Below, one piece after another: positions 41,805-50,113 of a stretch of DNA of 64,000 bases (position 1 is the first letter of the stretch; the number at the start of each line of letters is the position of its first letter). Source of the stretch: Cyclobacteriaceae bacterium (GTDB taxonomy: Bacteria; Bacteroidota; Bacteroidia; Cytophagales; Cyclobacteriaceae); assembly GCA_016787755.1 (NCBI GenBank), contig JAEUUA010000025.1, forward strand, positions 1-64,000, given 5' to 3'. The notes beneath the pieces are model-generated. The model had not been told where the DNA came from. It made no database searches and saw only the letters and a program-made list of their open reading frames with translations. The translations under genes and the position numbers were made by a program.

Positions 41805-43295
41805 TTAATTATCAATCCATCCCATGGTCCGCTTCACAGCTTTCTGCCAACCTTTATACAAACGCACTCTTGTTTCCTCATTCATGGTTGGAACAAATTG
41901 CTTTTCAATTTTCCGATTCTTCATAATGCTTTCTTTTTTCCAAAGGCCAATTTGAATCCCGGCAAGGTAAGCGGCACCCAAGGCTGTTGATTCAATCACT
42001 TCAGGACGTTCTACTTCTGTGCCCAAAATATCAGCTTGAAATTGCATGAGGATATTATTCGCACACGCACCGCCATCGACTTTTAAACTAGCTAACTTCA
42101 ATCCGGCATCTTCCTGCATAGCGTTTAGAATGTCTTTTGTTTGATAGGCTAATGATTCGAGTGTTGCTTTAATAAGATGATCTTTACCCGTATCGCGTGT
42201 TAAACCAAAAATAGCTCCACGAGCATACATATCCCAATACGGTGCCCCCAATCCCGCAAAGGCCGGCACTACATATACTTCATTGGAGCCCAATGCCTTC
42301 ATGGCAAAATATTCAGAATCTTTTGATTGATCGATCAGATGCAAACTATCACGAAGCCATTGCACAGCAGCCCCGGCAATAAAAACACTACCTTCCAAGG
42401 CATACTCTACTTTCCCGTCAAGTCCCCAGGCTATGGTTGTGATCAAACCATTTTTTGATTGCTGAATGGTTGAGCCGGTGTTCATCAACATAAAGCAACC
42501 GGTTCCGTATGTATTCTTTGCCATCCCCGGTTCAAAACATGCCTGACCAAATAACGCAGCTTGCTGATCTCCTGCTACGCCTGAAATAGGAATCTCCATC
42601 CCGTTCACATTCCAATTTCCAAACAAGGAAGCCGAAGGTTTTACTTCTGGTAAGATTGATTTAGGAATTTGCAATTCTTTAAGCAGGGTATCATCCCATT
42701 TCAAATCCCTGATATTATACACCATGGTTCGTGATGCATTGGAGTAATCCGTTACATGTGATTTTCCATTGGTAAGTTTCCAGATCAACCACGAGTCAAT
42801 GGTTCCGAAAGCCAACTCACCCTTTTCGGCTCTCGCTCTGGCTCCGTCTATCTTATCTAAAATCCATTTTATTTTTGTTCCCGAGAAATAGGAATCAATT
42901 ACAAGTCCTGTATTCTCTCGCACATAATCAGTTAAGCCTTTTGCTTTCAGTTCTTCGCAGATAGATGCTGTTCGCTTGTCTTGCCAAACGATTGCATTAT
43001 AGACTGGTTCCCCTGTTTTGCGATCCCAGAGAACAGTAGTCTCTCGTTGATTGGTAATACCAATTGCAGCAATTGATTTAGGATCAATCTTATTTTCCAA
43101 AATTACTTTGTGAAGTACACCCAGTTGGGAACTCCAGATTTCTTCAGGGTCATGCTCTACCCAACCTGAGTTTGGAAATATTTGCTGAAACTCCTGTTGA
43201 GCTATCCCTTCAATTTCACCTTTATTATTAAACAGTACTGCTCTTGAGCTGGTTGTCCCTTGATCGAGAGCGATGATGTATTTTGATTGGCTCAT
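41805..43295 (-). CDS. glpK: Glycerol kinase
   Basis: A 496-residue FGGY kinase that phosphorylates glycerol to sn-glycerol 3-phosphate. The ATG at 43295 gives Met-Ser-Gln-Ser-Lys-Tyr-Ile-Ile-Ala-Leu-Asp-Gln-Gly-Thr-Thr-Ser-Ser-Arg; the longer frame adds 28 unrelated residues overlapping glpF. Further marks are Gly-Trp-Val-Glu-His-Asp-Pro near 41, Asn-Gln-Arg-Glu-Thr near 81, Gly-Asp-Gln-Gln-Ala-Ala-Leu-Phe-Gly near 240 and the C-terminal signature Leu-Lys-Val-Asp-Gly-Gly-Ala. It starts 2 bp after glpF. Confidence 0.96.
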   Translation of the reverse strand: MSQSKYIIALDQGTTSSRAVLFNNKGEIEGIAQQEFQQIFPNSGWVEHDPEEIWSSQLGVLHKVILENKIDPKSIAAIGITNQRETTVLWDRKTGEPVYNAIVWQDKRTASICEELKAKGLTDYVRENTGLVIDSYFSGTKIKWILDKIDGARARAEKGELAFGTIDSWLIWKLTNGKSHVTDYSNASRTMVYNIRDLKWDDTLLKELQIPKSILPEVKPSASLFGNWNVNGMEIPISGVAGDQQAALFGQACFEPGMAKNTYGTGCFMLMNTGSTIQQSKNGLITTIAWGLDGKVEYALEGSVFIAGAAVQWLRDSLHLIDQSKDSEYFAMKALGSNEVYVVPAFAGLGAPYWDMYARGAIFGLTRDTGKDHLIKATLESLAYQTKDILNAMQEDAGLKLASLKVDGGACANNILMQFQADILGTEVERPEVIESTALGAAYLAGIQIGLWKKESIMKNRKIEKQFVPTMNEETRVRLYKGWQKAVKRTMGWIDN

Positions 43296-43297
43296 TT

Positions 43298-44002
43298 TTA
43301 AAAAATTAATCCGTACAATATAGCTCCAAGCGCTCCTCCGATCGTTGGTCCTATGACAGGAATCCAGGCATACCCCCAATCAGAGCCACCCTTTCCATGT
43401 ATTGGTAAAATTGCATGGGCAATGCGGGGCCCTAAATCGCGTGCGGGGTTGATGGCAAAGCCTGTTGTACCGCCTAATCCCAAACCAATTGTGGTTATGA
43501 GTCCCCCTACTACCAAGGGTTTTAATCCTTGTGTAAATTCATTCACTCCTATAAATAATATTCCAAAGACTAACACAGCCGTAGCGACTACTTCACTAAA
43601 CAAGTTTGATACCGAATTCCGGATAGCCGGTGCCGTTGAAAATACAGCCAGCTTTGTTGCGCCATCGCTGGTTCCTTTCCAGTGCGGAAAATAATGAAGC
43701 CATACAAGCACGGCACCCGCAAATGCTCCTATAAACTGAGCTCCTATATAGCCAATAGCCATACTCCATTCAAAATCCCCATTAACCGCAAGGCCAATAG
43801 TTACGGCAGGATTCAAATGCGCACCACTAAAATTGCCAACCGCATATATAGCAAAAGTAACTGCTAAACCCCATGCGATACAGATAGTTAGCCATCCCGC
43901 GTTTTCAGCTTTACTTCCTTTCAACAAAACACCGGCCACTACTCCTTCTCCAATTAGAATGAGAAGCATGGTTCCTAAAAATTCAGCGAGGTAGGGATTC
44001 AT
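43298..44002 (-). CDS. glpF: Glycerol facilitator / aquaglyceroporin
   Basis: A 234-residue channel of the MIP family with six hydrophobic segments. The two Asn-Pro-Ala boxes are clear: Gly-Ala-His-Leu-Asn-Pro-Ala-Val-Thr near 62 and Gly-Phe-Ala-Ile-Asn-Pro-Ala-Arg-Asp-Leu-Gly-Pro-Arg near 187. The Asp after the second box (NPARD) is the mark of glycerol-conducting members over strict aquaporins. ATG at 44002 (Met-Asn-Pro-Tyr-Leu-Ala-Glu-Phe) gives the usual length; the longer frame overlaps the upstream MFS gene. Confidence 0.94.
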   Translation of the reverse strand: MNPYLAEFLGTMLLILIGEGVVAGVLLKGSKAENAGWLTICIAWGLAVTFAIYAVGNFSGAHLNPAVTIGLAVNGDFEWSMAIGYIGAQFIGAFAGAVLVWLHYFPHWKGTSDGATKLAVFSTAPAIRNSVSNLFSEVVATAVLVFGILFIGVNEFTQGLKPLVVGGLITTIGLGLGGTTGFAINPARDLGPRIAHAILPIHGKGGSDWGYAWIPVIGPTIGGALGAILYGLIF

Positions 44003-44015
44003 AAGATATAAGTTT

Positions 44016-45347
44016 TTAATGGGGGGAACTAAAGCTAATATTTTCTGCCGTTGTTTTTTTATCAGTTTCAATAAGTAGTGTGGCAAATGCTGCCAGAATT
44101 AACAACACACCCGCAAACGCAACTGCATAGCCCGCATTGTTATTCAAAAATTCTCTAAGAATATAACCAAAGGTCAGGTTTTGTAAGATCATAGGAATAA
44201 CAATCATCATATTCACAATTCCCATGTAAACTCCATATCGTTCTTTTGGAATGTTATTGACTACCATTAAATAGGGAATCCCCATCATGCTTGCCCACCC
44301 TATACCAAAACCTGTTATCGCAGGAAACAACATGTATTTATTTTCAATGAATGGAAAAAAGAGCAGTCCAATGGCAGCCACGATCAGCGCGCCAAAATGA
44401 ACAATCTTTGGGGAAGACTTACGCACAAACCAAACAAGTGCAAATGCACTTAAAAAAGTAATGATGTTGTACCACCCATTCACCAGTCCTGTCCAACTCA
44501 CTGCTTTTTCATACAACTCTTCGTTAGCCGGAGTAGTCTTCCAAACAGAAAGGGCAACACTCTTTGAGGAGTTTTGCCAATAACAGAATAGGCCATACCA
44601 CTGAAACAAATAAACCACTGCAAGCTGCCACATTACTTTTGGCATGCTTCCAATGGCTTTCGAGATTTCTATAAAGGGCCCAAATATATTTTTAGGAGCA
44701 TGCTTCATCTCATGCAATTCTTCTTCAGTAGGCGGAATTTCTGAAGTAGTTTTCATGCTCCATAAAATGGAACCGATTGAACATACAGCCCCCAGAAAGA
44801 ATGAGGCATACACCCAATTGGGAAGCGAGCCTGTTTTTCCGATGATGAGTATTGGAAAAATAAAAAGAGAAACATTCGCTAGTGTTTGGCCAAAACCGGT
44901 AAAAAAACTTTGGGCTTGAAAGCCCATGGGCCGCTGCTGTTCATCCAATTTATCTGCAACAAAAGCGCGATAGGGTTCCATGGCAGTGTTGTTGCCCACG
45001 TCTAAAATCCAAAGCAATCCAACGGCCATCCATAATGAACTACTAAAGGGATAAAAAAATAATGCAATACTGCAAAGTAGCGCCCCTATAAAAAAGAAAG
45101 GTTTACGCCTTCCAAATGTAGGATGCCAGGTCTTATCGCTTAATGCACCAATGATTGGCTGCACAACTAATCCTGTAACCGGGCCGGCCAAGTTTAATAA
45201 TGGAATTTGGTCGGGCTGCGCTCCCAACATGTCATAGATAGGGTTAACCGCACTTTGTTGAAGTCCAAAACTATATTGGATCCCAAAGAATCCAACATTC
45301 ATATTAATGATTTGCCAGAAAGAAAGGTGAGGTTTGAAGGTAGACAT
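44016..45347 (-). CDS. SLC45/sucrose-maltose-type MFS transporter
   Basis: A 443-residue membrane protein with about 12 hydrophobic segments. The N-terminal half has Phe-Gly-Ile-Gln-Tyr-Ser-Phe-Gly-Leu-Gln-Gln-Ser, then Gly-Ala-Leu-Ser-Asp-Lys-Thr-Trp-His-Pro-Thr-Phe-Gly-Arg-Arg-Lys-Pro-Phe (the Asp-Lys...Gly-Arg-Arg-Lys-Pro loop of SLC45/GPH-type disaccharide carriers). Such carriers accompany GH65 and pgmB genes in Bacteroidota and import maltose or similar glucosides with protons. It is the first gene of the run and is divergent from the TonB receptor. Confidence 0.87.
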   Translation of the reverse strand: MSTFKPHLSFWQIINMNVGFFGIQYSFGLQQSAVNPIYDMLGAQPDQIPLLNLAGPVTGLVVQPIIGALSDKTWHPTFGRRKPFFFIGALLCSIALFFYPFSSSLWMAVGLLWILDVGNNTAMEPYRAFVADKLDEQQRPMGFQAQSFFTGFGQTLANVSLFIFPILIIGKTGSLPNWVYASFFLGAVCSIGSILWSMKTTSEIPPTEEELHEMKHAPKNIFGPFIEISKAIGSMPKVMWQLAVVYLFQWYGLFCYWQNSSKSVALSVWKTTPANEELYEKAVSWTGLVNGWYNIITFLSAFALVWFVRKSSPKIVHFGALIVAAIGLLFFPFIENKYMLFPAITGFGIGWASMMGIPYLMVVNNIPKERYGVYMGIVNMMIVIPMILQNLTFGYILREFLNNNAGYAVAFAGVLLILAAFATLLIETDKKTTAENISFSSPH

Positions 45348-45532
45348 GAATTCAGTTCAAATAGTGTGGAAGATGAAGAAAGTAAAACAAAATTGCAAGG
45401 GAAGAAGGGTCTTATGAAGAAGCTAATTACTGGCAAATACCATTAATAAAAAGAGCGATTTACAAAAGAGAAAAATCCGGATTAAACCCTAAAGTTTAAG
45501 TACTTTTAAGACTTACATTGCTCAGAAGGTTC

Positions 45533-47944
45533 ATGAATCGAAGGTGCTGGCTATTCATTTTTTGTCTGATCCCCTGTATTAGTTTTGGACAAACCGATTG
45601 GCAAGCTATTCCAACAGTAACTATTGGCAAAGATTCAGTGTCCAAAGAATCAATGGTGATTATTACGGGTACCATAAGGTTGAAAAATTCTATGGAGCCT
45701 ATTGTGGGAGCATCGATCTCTGCCGATCAACATAAATTCTTTAACTACTCGGATACGGAAGGCAGATACATACTTGAGTTGCCTCCAGGAAACTACCGGA
45801 TCATTGTTCGTCATCTTGGCGTTAAGCCCGGTTACTATCGTATAAAAGTAAAATCAAAAGGCGTTTTTAATGTTGAATTGGAAGAAGGTATTATTGATCT
45901 GGCCGAATTAATCATTACCTCCCGCCCTATTGATAGTAACATTAAACAAGCCCTTACCGGAATTGCCCAACTTGAATTACAAGAAATAAAAAGCCTTCCT
46001 ACGTTTATGGGCGAGGTCGATATTTTAAAAAGTATACAAACATTGCCAGGGGTAAGTAGTGTGGGTGAAGGCTCATCGGGATTTAATGTGAGAGGTGGGC
46101 GTGTTGATCAGAATTTGGTTTTATTGAATGGAGCTCCCATCTTCAATGCTTCACACGCCCTCGGTTTTGTTTCGGCCTTCAATCAAGATGTATTAAATAA
46201 CTTCACCCTTTACAAAGGAAATGTCCCAGCGAATCTGGGTGGCCGAGCATCTTCTGTACTTGAAATAAATACCCGCCATGGTAATTTTGAAAAATGGCAA
46301 TTTCAGGCAGGTATTGGATTAGCATCGAGTCGATTTTTAGCGGAAGGACCCATCGTTAAAGAAAAAACCTCGCTATTAGTTGGCGCTCGCATTTCGCACT
46401 CAGACTGGTTACTCCGTAAAGTTCAAAATCCCGATGTTAAGAATAGCTCTTTGTTTTTCTACGATGCCAATCTCAATTTATCACATCGGTTTTCTGAAAA
46501 TAGTTCGCTTCGTGTTTCTTATTACTCCAGCCGAGACTTCTTTCAATTTTCTCAGCAGTTTGCTTATGGTTGGGATAATTATCTTACCAACGTAGAGTGG
46601 CGAAGTCTGGCAAACCGAAAAGTATCACCTGTGCTATCCGTTGTTAATGGTCGTTATAATAGTAGTCTGATCGATCCTTCAGGTGTAGATGCCTCACAAC
46701 TAGATAACAAACTGGATTATTGGCAAGTAAAAGAAATAGTCAATTATATTCCCAACGAAAAACATAATGTAGTGGGTGGTTTTGAAGGGACAGCCTATTT
46801 ACCTAAACCAGAAACCCTTAATCCTTATAAAGGAAATACTGCAATCATCAATAAGCAGGTAGATAAAAATCATGGTATAGAGGCCTCACTTTTTTTACAT
46901 GATGACTATCAGGTATCCGATAAAATCTCAATCTCAGCCGGCATTCGTTATTCCTGGTATGCTCATATCGGAACAGACACTGTATTTAACTACCAACCAG
47001 GAGTTCCAAAAACAGTGAACACAATAGCTGATACCTCTTATTATGGAAAGGTTGAAAAAGCTTATACCAATGGAGGTTTTGAACCACGCTTCTCCGCACG
47101 ATTTAGTGTTACTAAGAAGCAATCAATTAAAGTGGGCTACAACCGAATGCGTCAATACATCCATCTGATTTCAAATACCACAGCACCAACCCCAGTTGAT
47201 CTTTGGCAGGTAAGCAATGAGTATATTCCCCCTCAGATAGCAGACAATTTTTCGCTAGGATACTTCTGGAATTTAGGAGACAATGTTTGGGAAACATCAG
47301 CCGAAGCATTCTATAAAAACATGCAAAATCTTGTTGAATACAAAAATTTCCCAACTCTTTATCTAAATAATCATATAGAAACCGAGTTACTGGTTGGTAA
47401 AGGCAGAGCCTATGGAGCTGAATTTTACATTAGAAAATTAAAAGGTTATTGGACAGGCTGGGCTTCTTATACCTACTCTCAAACTGAACTTCAGGTTAAA
47501 TCTGCGCATGATGCGGAAACCATAAATAATGGCGAATGGTACCCATCCAACTACAACAAGCCTCACACTTTTAATTTGGTGATGAACAGAGGATCGCGAA
47601 AAGGAGGTGCATTTTCCTTTCTGGTTTCCTACAATACGGGTAGACCTTTTACGGCAGTTGAAACAAGTTACATAGTAGGCGGAACAGTGGTGCCTGTTTA
47701 CTCCCAACGGAACCAATATAAAATCCCTAATTATTTGAGATTCGATGTCTCCTTTACAATCGGAAACGTTCTTAAAAAGTTGGATGACTCGTTAGTGATT
47801 TCTGTATATAACCTTTTTGGTCGGGATAACGCATACTCTGTATTTTATCAGCGTCCTGCGTCCAATTACTTTATTCCAAAAGCTTATAAGTTAGCGGTAC
47901 TTGGCGCAGCCATGCCCTCCCTAACCTACAATTTTAAATTTTGA
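45533..47944 (+). CDS. TonB-dependent receptor partnered with DUF4249 proteins
   Basis: An 803-residue outer-membrane receptor. AGAAGG lies just ahead of the ATG at 45533, deciding it over an in-frame TTG at 45518. The signal peptide ends Cys-Ile-Ser-Phe-Gly-Gln. The CarboxypepD_reg-like domain (about 45-125, Val-Gly-Ala-Ser-Ile-Ser-Ala-Asp) is followed by a plug with Gly-Glu-Gly-Ser-Ser-Gly-Phe-Asn-Val-Arg-Gly-Gly-Arg-Val-Asp-Gln-Asn and a 22-strand-type barrel to the end. No SusD follows. The two next genes are DUF4249 lipoproteins, the usual companion of this receptor subtype. Cargo is unknown. Confidence 0.9.
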   Translation: MNRRCWLFIFCLIPCISFGQTDWQAIPTVTIGKDSVSKESMVIITGTIRLKNSMEPIVGASISADQHKFFNYSDTEGRYILELPPGNYRIIVRHLGVKPGYYRIKVKSKGVFNVELEEGIIDLAELIITSRPIDSNIKQALTGIAQLELQEIKSLPTFMGEVDILKSIQTLPGVSSVGEGSSGFNVRGGRVDQNLVLLNGAPIFNASHALGFVSAFNQDVLNNFTLYKGNVPANLGGRASSVLEINTRHGNFEKWQFQAGIGLASSRFLAEGPIVKEKTSLLVGARISHSDWLLRKVQNPDVKNSSLFFYDANLNLSHRFSENSSLRVSYYSSRDFFQFSQQFAYGWDNYLTNVEWRSLANRKVSPVLSVVNGRYNSSLIDPSGVDASQLDNKLDYWQVKEIVNYIPNEKHNVVGGFEGTAYLPKPETLNPYKGNTAIINKQVDKNHGIEASLFLHDDYQVSDKISISAGIRYSWYAHIGTDTVFNYQPGVPKTVNTIADTSYYGKVEKAYTNGGFEPRFSARFSVTKKQSIKVGYNRMRQYIHLISNTTAPTPVDLWQVSNEYIPPQIADNFSLGYFWNLGDNVWETSAEAFYKNMQNLVEYKNFPTLYLNNHIETELLVGKGRAYGAEFYIRKLKGYWTGWASYTYSQTELQVKSAHDAETINNGEWYPSNYNKPHTFNLVMNRGSRKGGAFSFLVSYNTGRPFTAVETSYIVGGTVVPVYSQRNQYKIPNYLRFDVSFTIGNVLKKLDDSLVISVYNLFGRDNAYSVFYQRPASNYFIPKAYKLAVLGAAMPSLTYNFKF

Positions 47945-47946
47945 GA

Positions 47947-49023
47947 ATGATTCGTTCACGGGTTAAGAAATTGGTTGTGAAAGTGAGCTTACAAATCATT
48001 CCTTTCCTGTTATTGGTAGGATGCCTCACTCCCATAACCATTGAAACTGATAAGGTCGGTGGTTCCATCGTTATCTCAGGACAAGTGAGTTCATTGAATG
48101 ATCGTAATATTGTGCAAATAGGGACAGCATCACAAGATGCAAGACTTCCATTCCCACTTTCTGGTGCCATGGTGCAATTGTTTGACGGGATGGGTAATGA
48201 TTTCTATTACTCGGAATCACTACCTGGAATATATAAACTTGAAAATTTTTCAGGCGTGCCTGGTGTTCCATATTCTCTCAGGGTTACTCTTCCGGATGGC
48301 ACTATTTATGAATCGGATCCGGAAAAAATGCCTGAAGCAGTTGGTACCATTAACACTTCATTTGTTGTAGCCAATGAAGCGTATATTGATGGGGAAGGCA
48401 CTCCCAGCAATCAGGATTTTATCAGTATTTATCATAGCAGCAATCTTATTGAACTTCCCGCCAAAAGTTATCTGCGTTGGAGTGTGGAGGAGACATTTAT
48501 TATTTCACCTACTGATTATCCCGATATTTCCGGTTCCATACCACCTCCTTGTTTCATTACAGAAACGATAGATCCGCAACGAATTGTGTTGTTTGATAAA
48601 ACAATTTCATCTGGAACGTCAATCCAGAATCAATTTTTAGGGCGTAGGATTATTGACTATTCCTTTTTGGAAAAACATTATTTTTCAAGTTATCAAACTG
48701 CCTTAACAGCTAACGCATACGAGTACTGGAGAAAAATTAATATTTTGGCAAATCAGGTAGGGTCTATTTTCGATACCCCGCCAGCCAGGATCGAAGGGAA
48801 TATAAAAAACATAAAAAATTATTCAGAGGAAGTACTTGGATATTTTCAGGCAGTAAACGAAAATGTTGACCGCATTGTTATATTCCCTTCTATGTTAGAA
48901 GTACCGCTTGAATTTCAAAAGTGTGATTTCACAGGGAATTTTAATCCCCTGGATTATCCAACACGGTGTTATGATTGTTTACGCGTTCGTAATAGTACTT
49001 ACGACAGACCTGTCTGGTTTTAA
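47947..49023 (+). CDS. DUF4249 lipoprotein, copy 1
   Basis: A 358-residue lipoprotein (signal ends Leu-Leu-Val-Gly-Cys-Leu-Thr-Pro) starting 2 bp after the receptor stop; a TTG start overlapping the stop was rejected. A beta-sandwich N-terminal region with Val-Gly-Gly-Ser-Ile-Val-Ile-Ser-Gly-Gln-Val-Ser opens the mature protein. The C-terminus has the cysteine-rich end Cys-Asp-Phe-Thr-Gly-Asn, then Arg-Cys-Tyr-Asp-Cys-Leu-Arg-Val-Arg-Asn-Ser. DUF4249 proteins ride with TonB receptors of this type, probably as surface-exposed binding lids. It is closely similar to the next gene. Confidence 0.88.
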   Translation: MIRSRVKKLVVKVSLQIIPFLLLVGCLTPITIETDKVGGSIVISGQVSSLNDRNIVQIGTASQDARLPFPLSGAMVQLFDGMGNDFYYSESLPGIYKLENFSGVPGVPYSLRVTLPDGTIYESDPEKMPEAVGTINTSFVVANEAYIDGEGTPSNQDFISIYHSSNLIELPAKSYLRWSVEETFIISPTDYPDISGSIPPPCFITETIDPQRIVLFDKTISSGTSIQNQFLGRRIIDYSFLEKHYFSSYQTALTANAYEYWRKINILANQVGSIFDTPPARIEGNIKNIKNYSEEVLGYFQAVNENVDRIVIFPSMLEVPLEFQKCDFTGNFNPLDYPTRCYDCLRVRNSTYDRPVWF

Positions 49024-49057
49024 AATAGCTTTTAATGAAGTCATTCAGAAGTAGTCC

Positions 49058-50113
49058 ATGAAGAAAATTATTTTTCAATTATTTCTCATCCTCTGCACAG
49101 GTAGTTGCCTCACCCCCATTGAGATTAATACTCTTAATGTTGGCGGCACCATAGTTATTGCGGGCCAGGTAAGTCCATTAAAAGACCGCAGCAGCATTCA
49201 GATCGGGTCTGCGTCTGAAGATGAAAGGTTGCCCGTTCCAATTTCAGGGGCTGAAGTAAAGTTGTTGGATAGTGATGGAAATCGGTATTACTATATAGAA
49301 AATTCATCTTTTGAAGGAACCTATACTCTTGAAAATACAACTGCTGTACCCGGTAGAACATATCATATTGAAGTTACCCTACCTACCGGATCGGTGTATA
49401 CATCCATACCTGAAACAATGCCCATCTCAGTCGGAACCCTATCAACAAACTTTGACGTTGTAGCTGAAGAGTTTATTGATGCAGAAGGTACTCTGAGTCA
49501 ACTTGATTTCATTAAAATATTTGCAAACTCTCAATTTCCTGTTGGCTCTTCCATGAGTCATTTTCGATGGAGTGTTGAAGAAACTTATCTACTGTCTCCC
49601 ACAGATTTTCCCGATCCGTTTGGTAGCATTCCTCCGCCCTGTTTTATATCCCAAAATGCAGATCCACAACGGGTAACTCTGCTTGATCTAACCACGACTG
49701 CAATCACCCAGGTAAATCAAAAGTTAATAGCCTCACGCATAGTTGATTTCTCTTTTTTGGAGCGACATTATTTTACCAGTTATCAAACGGCCCTGAGCAA
49801 TAACGCGTTTGAGTATTGGAGTAAGGTAAACATTTTGGCTAACCAGGTAGGCTCTATTTTCGATACACCTCCTGCTAAAATCAAAGGAAATATAATTAAT
49901 GTATCCAATGGCAAGGAAGAGGTTTTGGGTTATTTTCAGGCCGTCAATGAAAGCTACGATCGGTTCTTTACGCTCCCTTATTTACTTCCCATTAAAATTC
50001 AGGTAAGAAAATGTGATTTTACCGGAAGCTTCAACTCGTTAGACTATCCCCCCAGATGTATCAATTGCCTATCGGTTCGAAATAGTAGCTATAGCCGGCC
50101 CGATTGGTTTTAA
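49058..50113 (+). CDS. DUF4249 lipoprotein, copy 2
   Basis: A 351-residue lipoprotein (signal ends Cys-Thr-Gly-Ser-Cys-Leu-Thr-Pro) that parallels copy 1 along its whole length. Shared blocks include Gly-Ser-Ile-Pro-Pro-Pro-Cys-Phe-Ile, Phe-Leu-Glu-x-His-Tyr-Phe-x-Ser-Tyr-Gln-Thr-Ala-Leu, Ile-Leu-Ala-Asn-Gln-Val-Gly-Ser-Ile-Phe-Asp-Thr-Pro-Pro-Ala and the Cys-rich end. It is a tandem duplication. Its stop overlaps the stop of the convergent haloperoxidase gene in TTAA. Confidence 0.88.
   Translation: MKKIIFQLFLILCTGSCLTPIEINTLNVGGTIVIAGQVSPLKDRSSIQIGSASEDERLPVPISGAEVKLLDSDGNRYYYIENSSFEGTYTLENTTAVPGRTYHIEVTLPTGSVYTSIPETMPISVGTLSTNFDVVAEEFIDAEGTLSQLDFIKIFANSQFPVGSSMSHFRWSVEETYLLSPTDFPDPFGSIPPPCFISQNADPQRVTLLDLTTTAITQVNQKLIASRIVDFSFLERHYFTSYQTALSNNAFEYWSKVNILANQVGSIFDTPPAKIKGNIINVSNGKEEVLGYFQAVNESYDRFFTLPYLLPIKIQVRKCDFTGSFNSLDYPPRCINCLSVRNSSYSRPDWF

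Noticed and set aside
42961..42990. LacI-like site (CAAACGATTGCA) inside glpK
   Set aside because: It lies in codons for a conserved kinase segment and only one half matches; chance is sufficient.
43296..43379. N-terminal extension of glycerol kinase
   Set aside because: Adds 28 residues unlike any glycerol kinase and overlaps glpF; the ATG at 43295 gives the family start.
44003..44086. N-terminal extension of GlpF
   Set aside because: Overlaps the MFS gene by 71 bp; the ATG at 44002 gives a normal MIP start and length.
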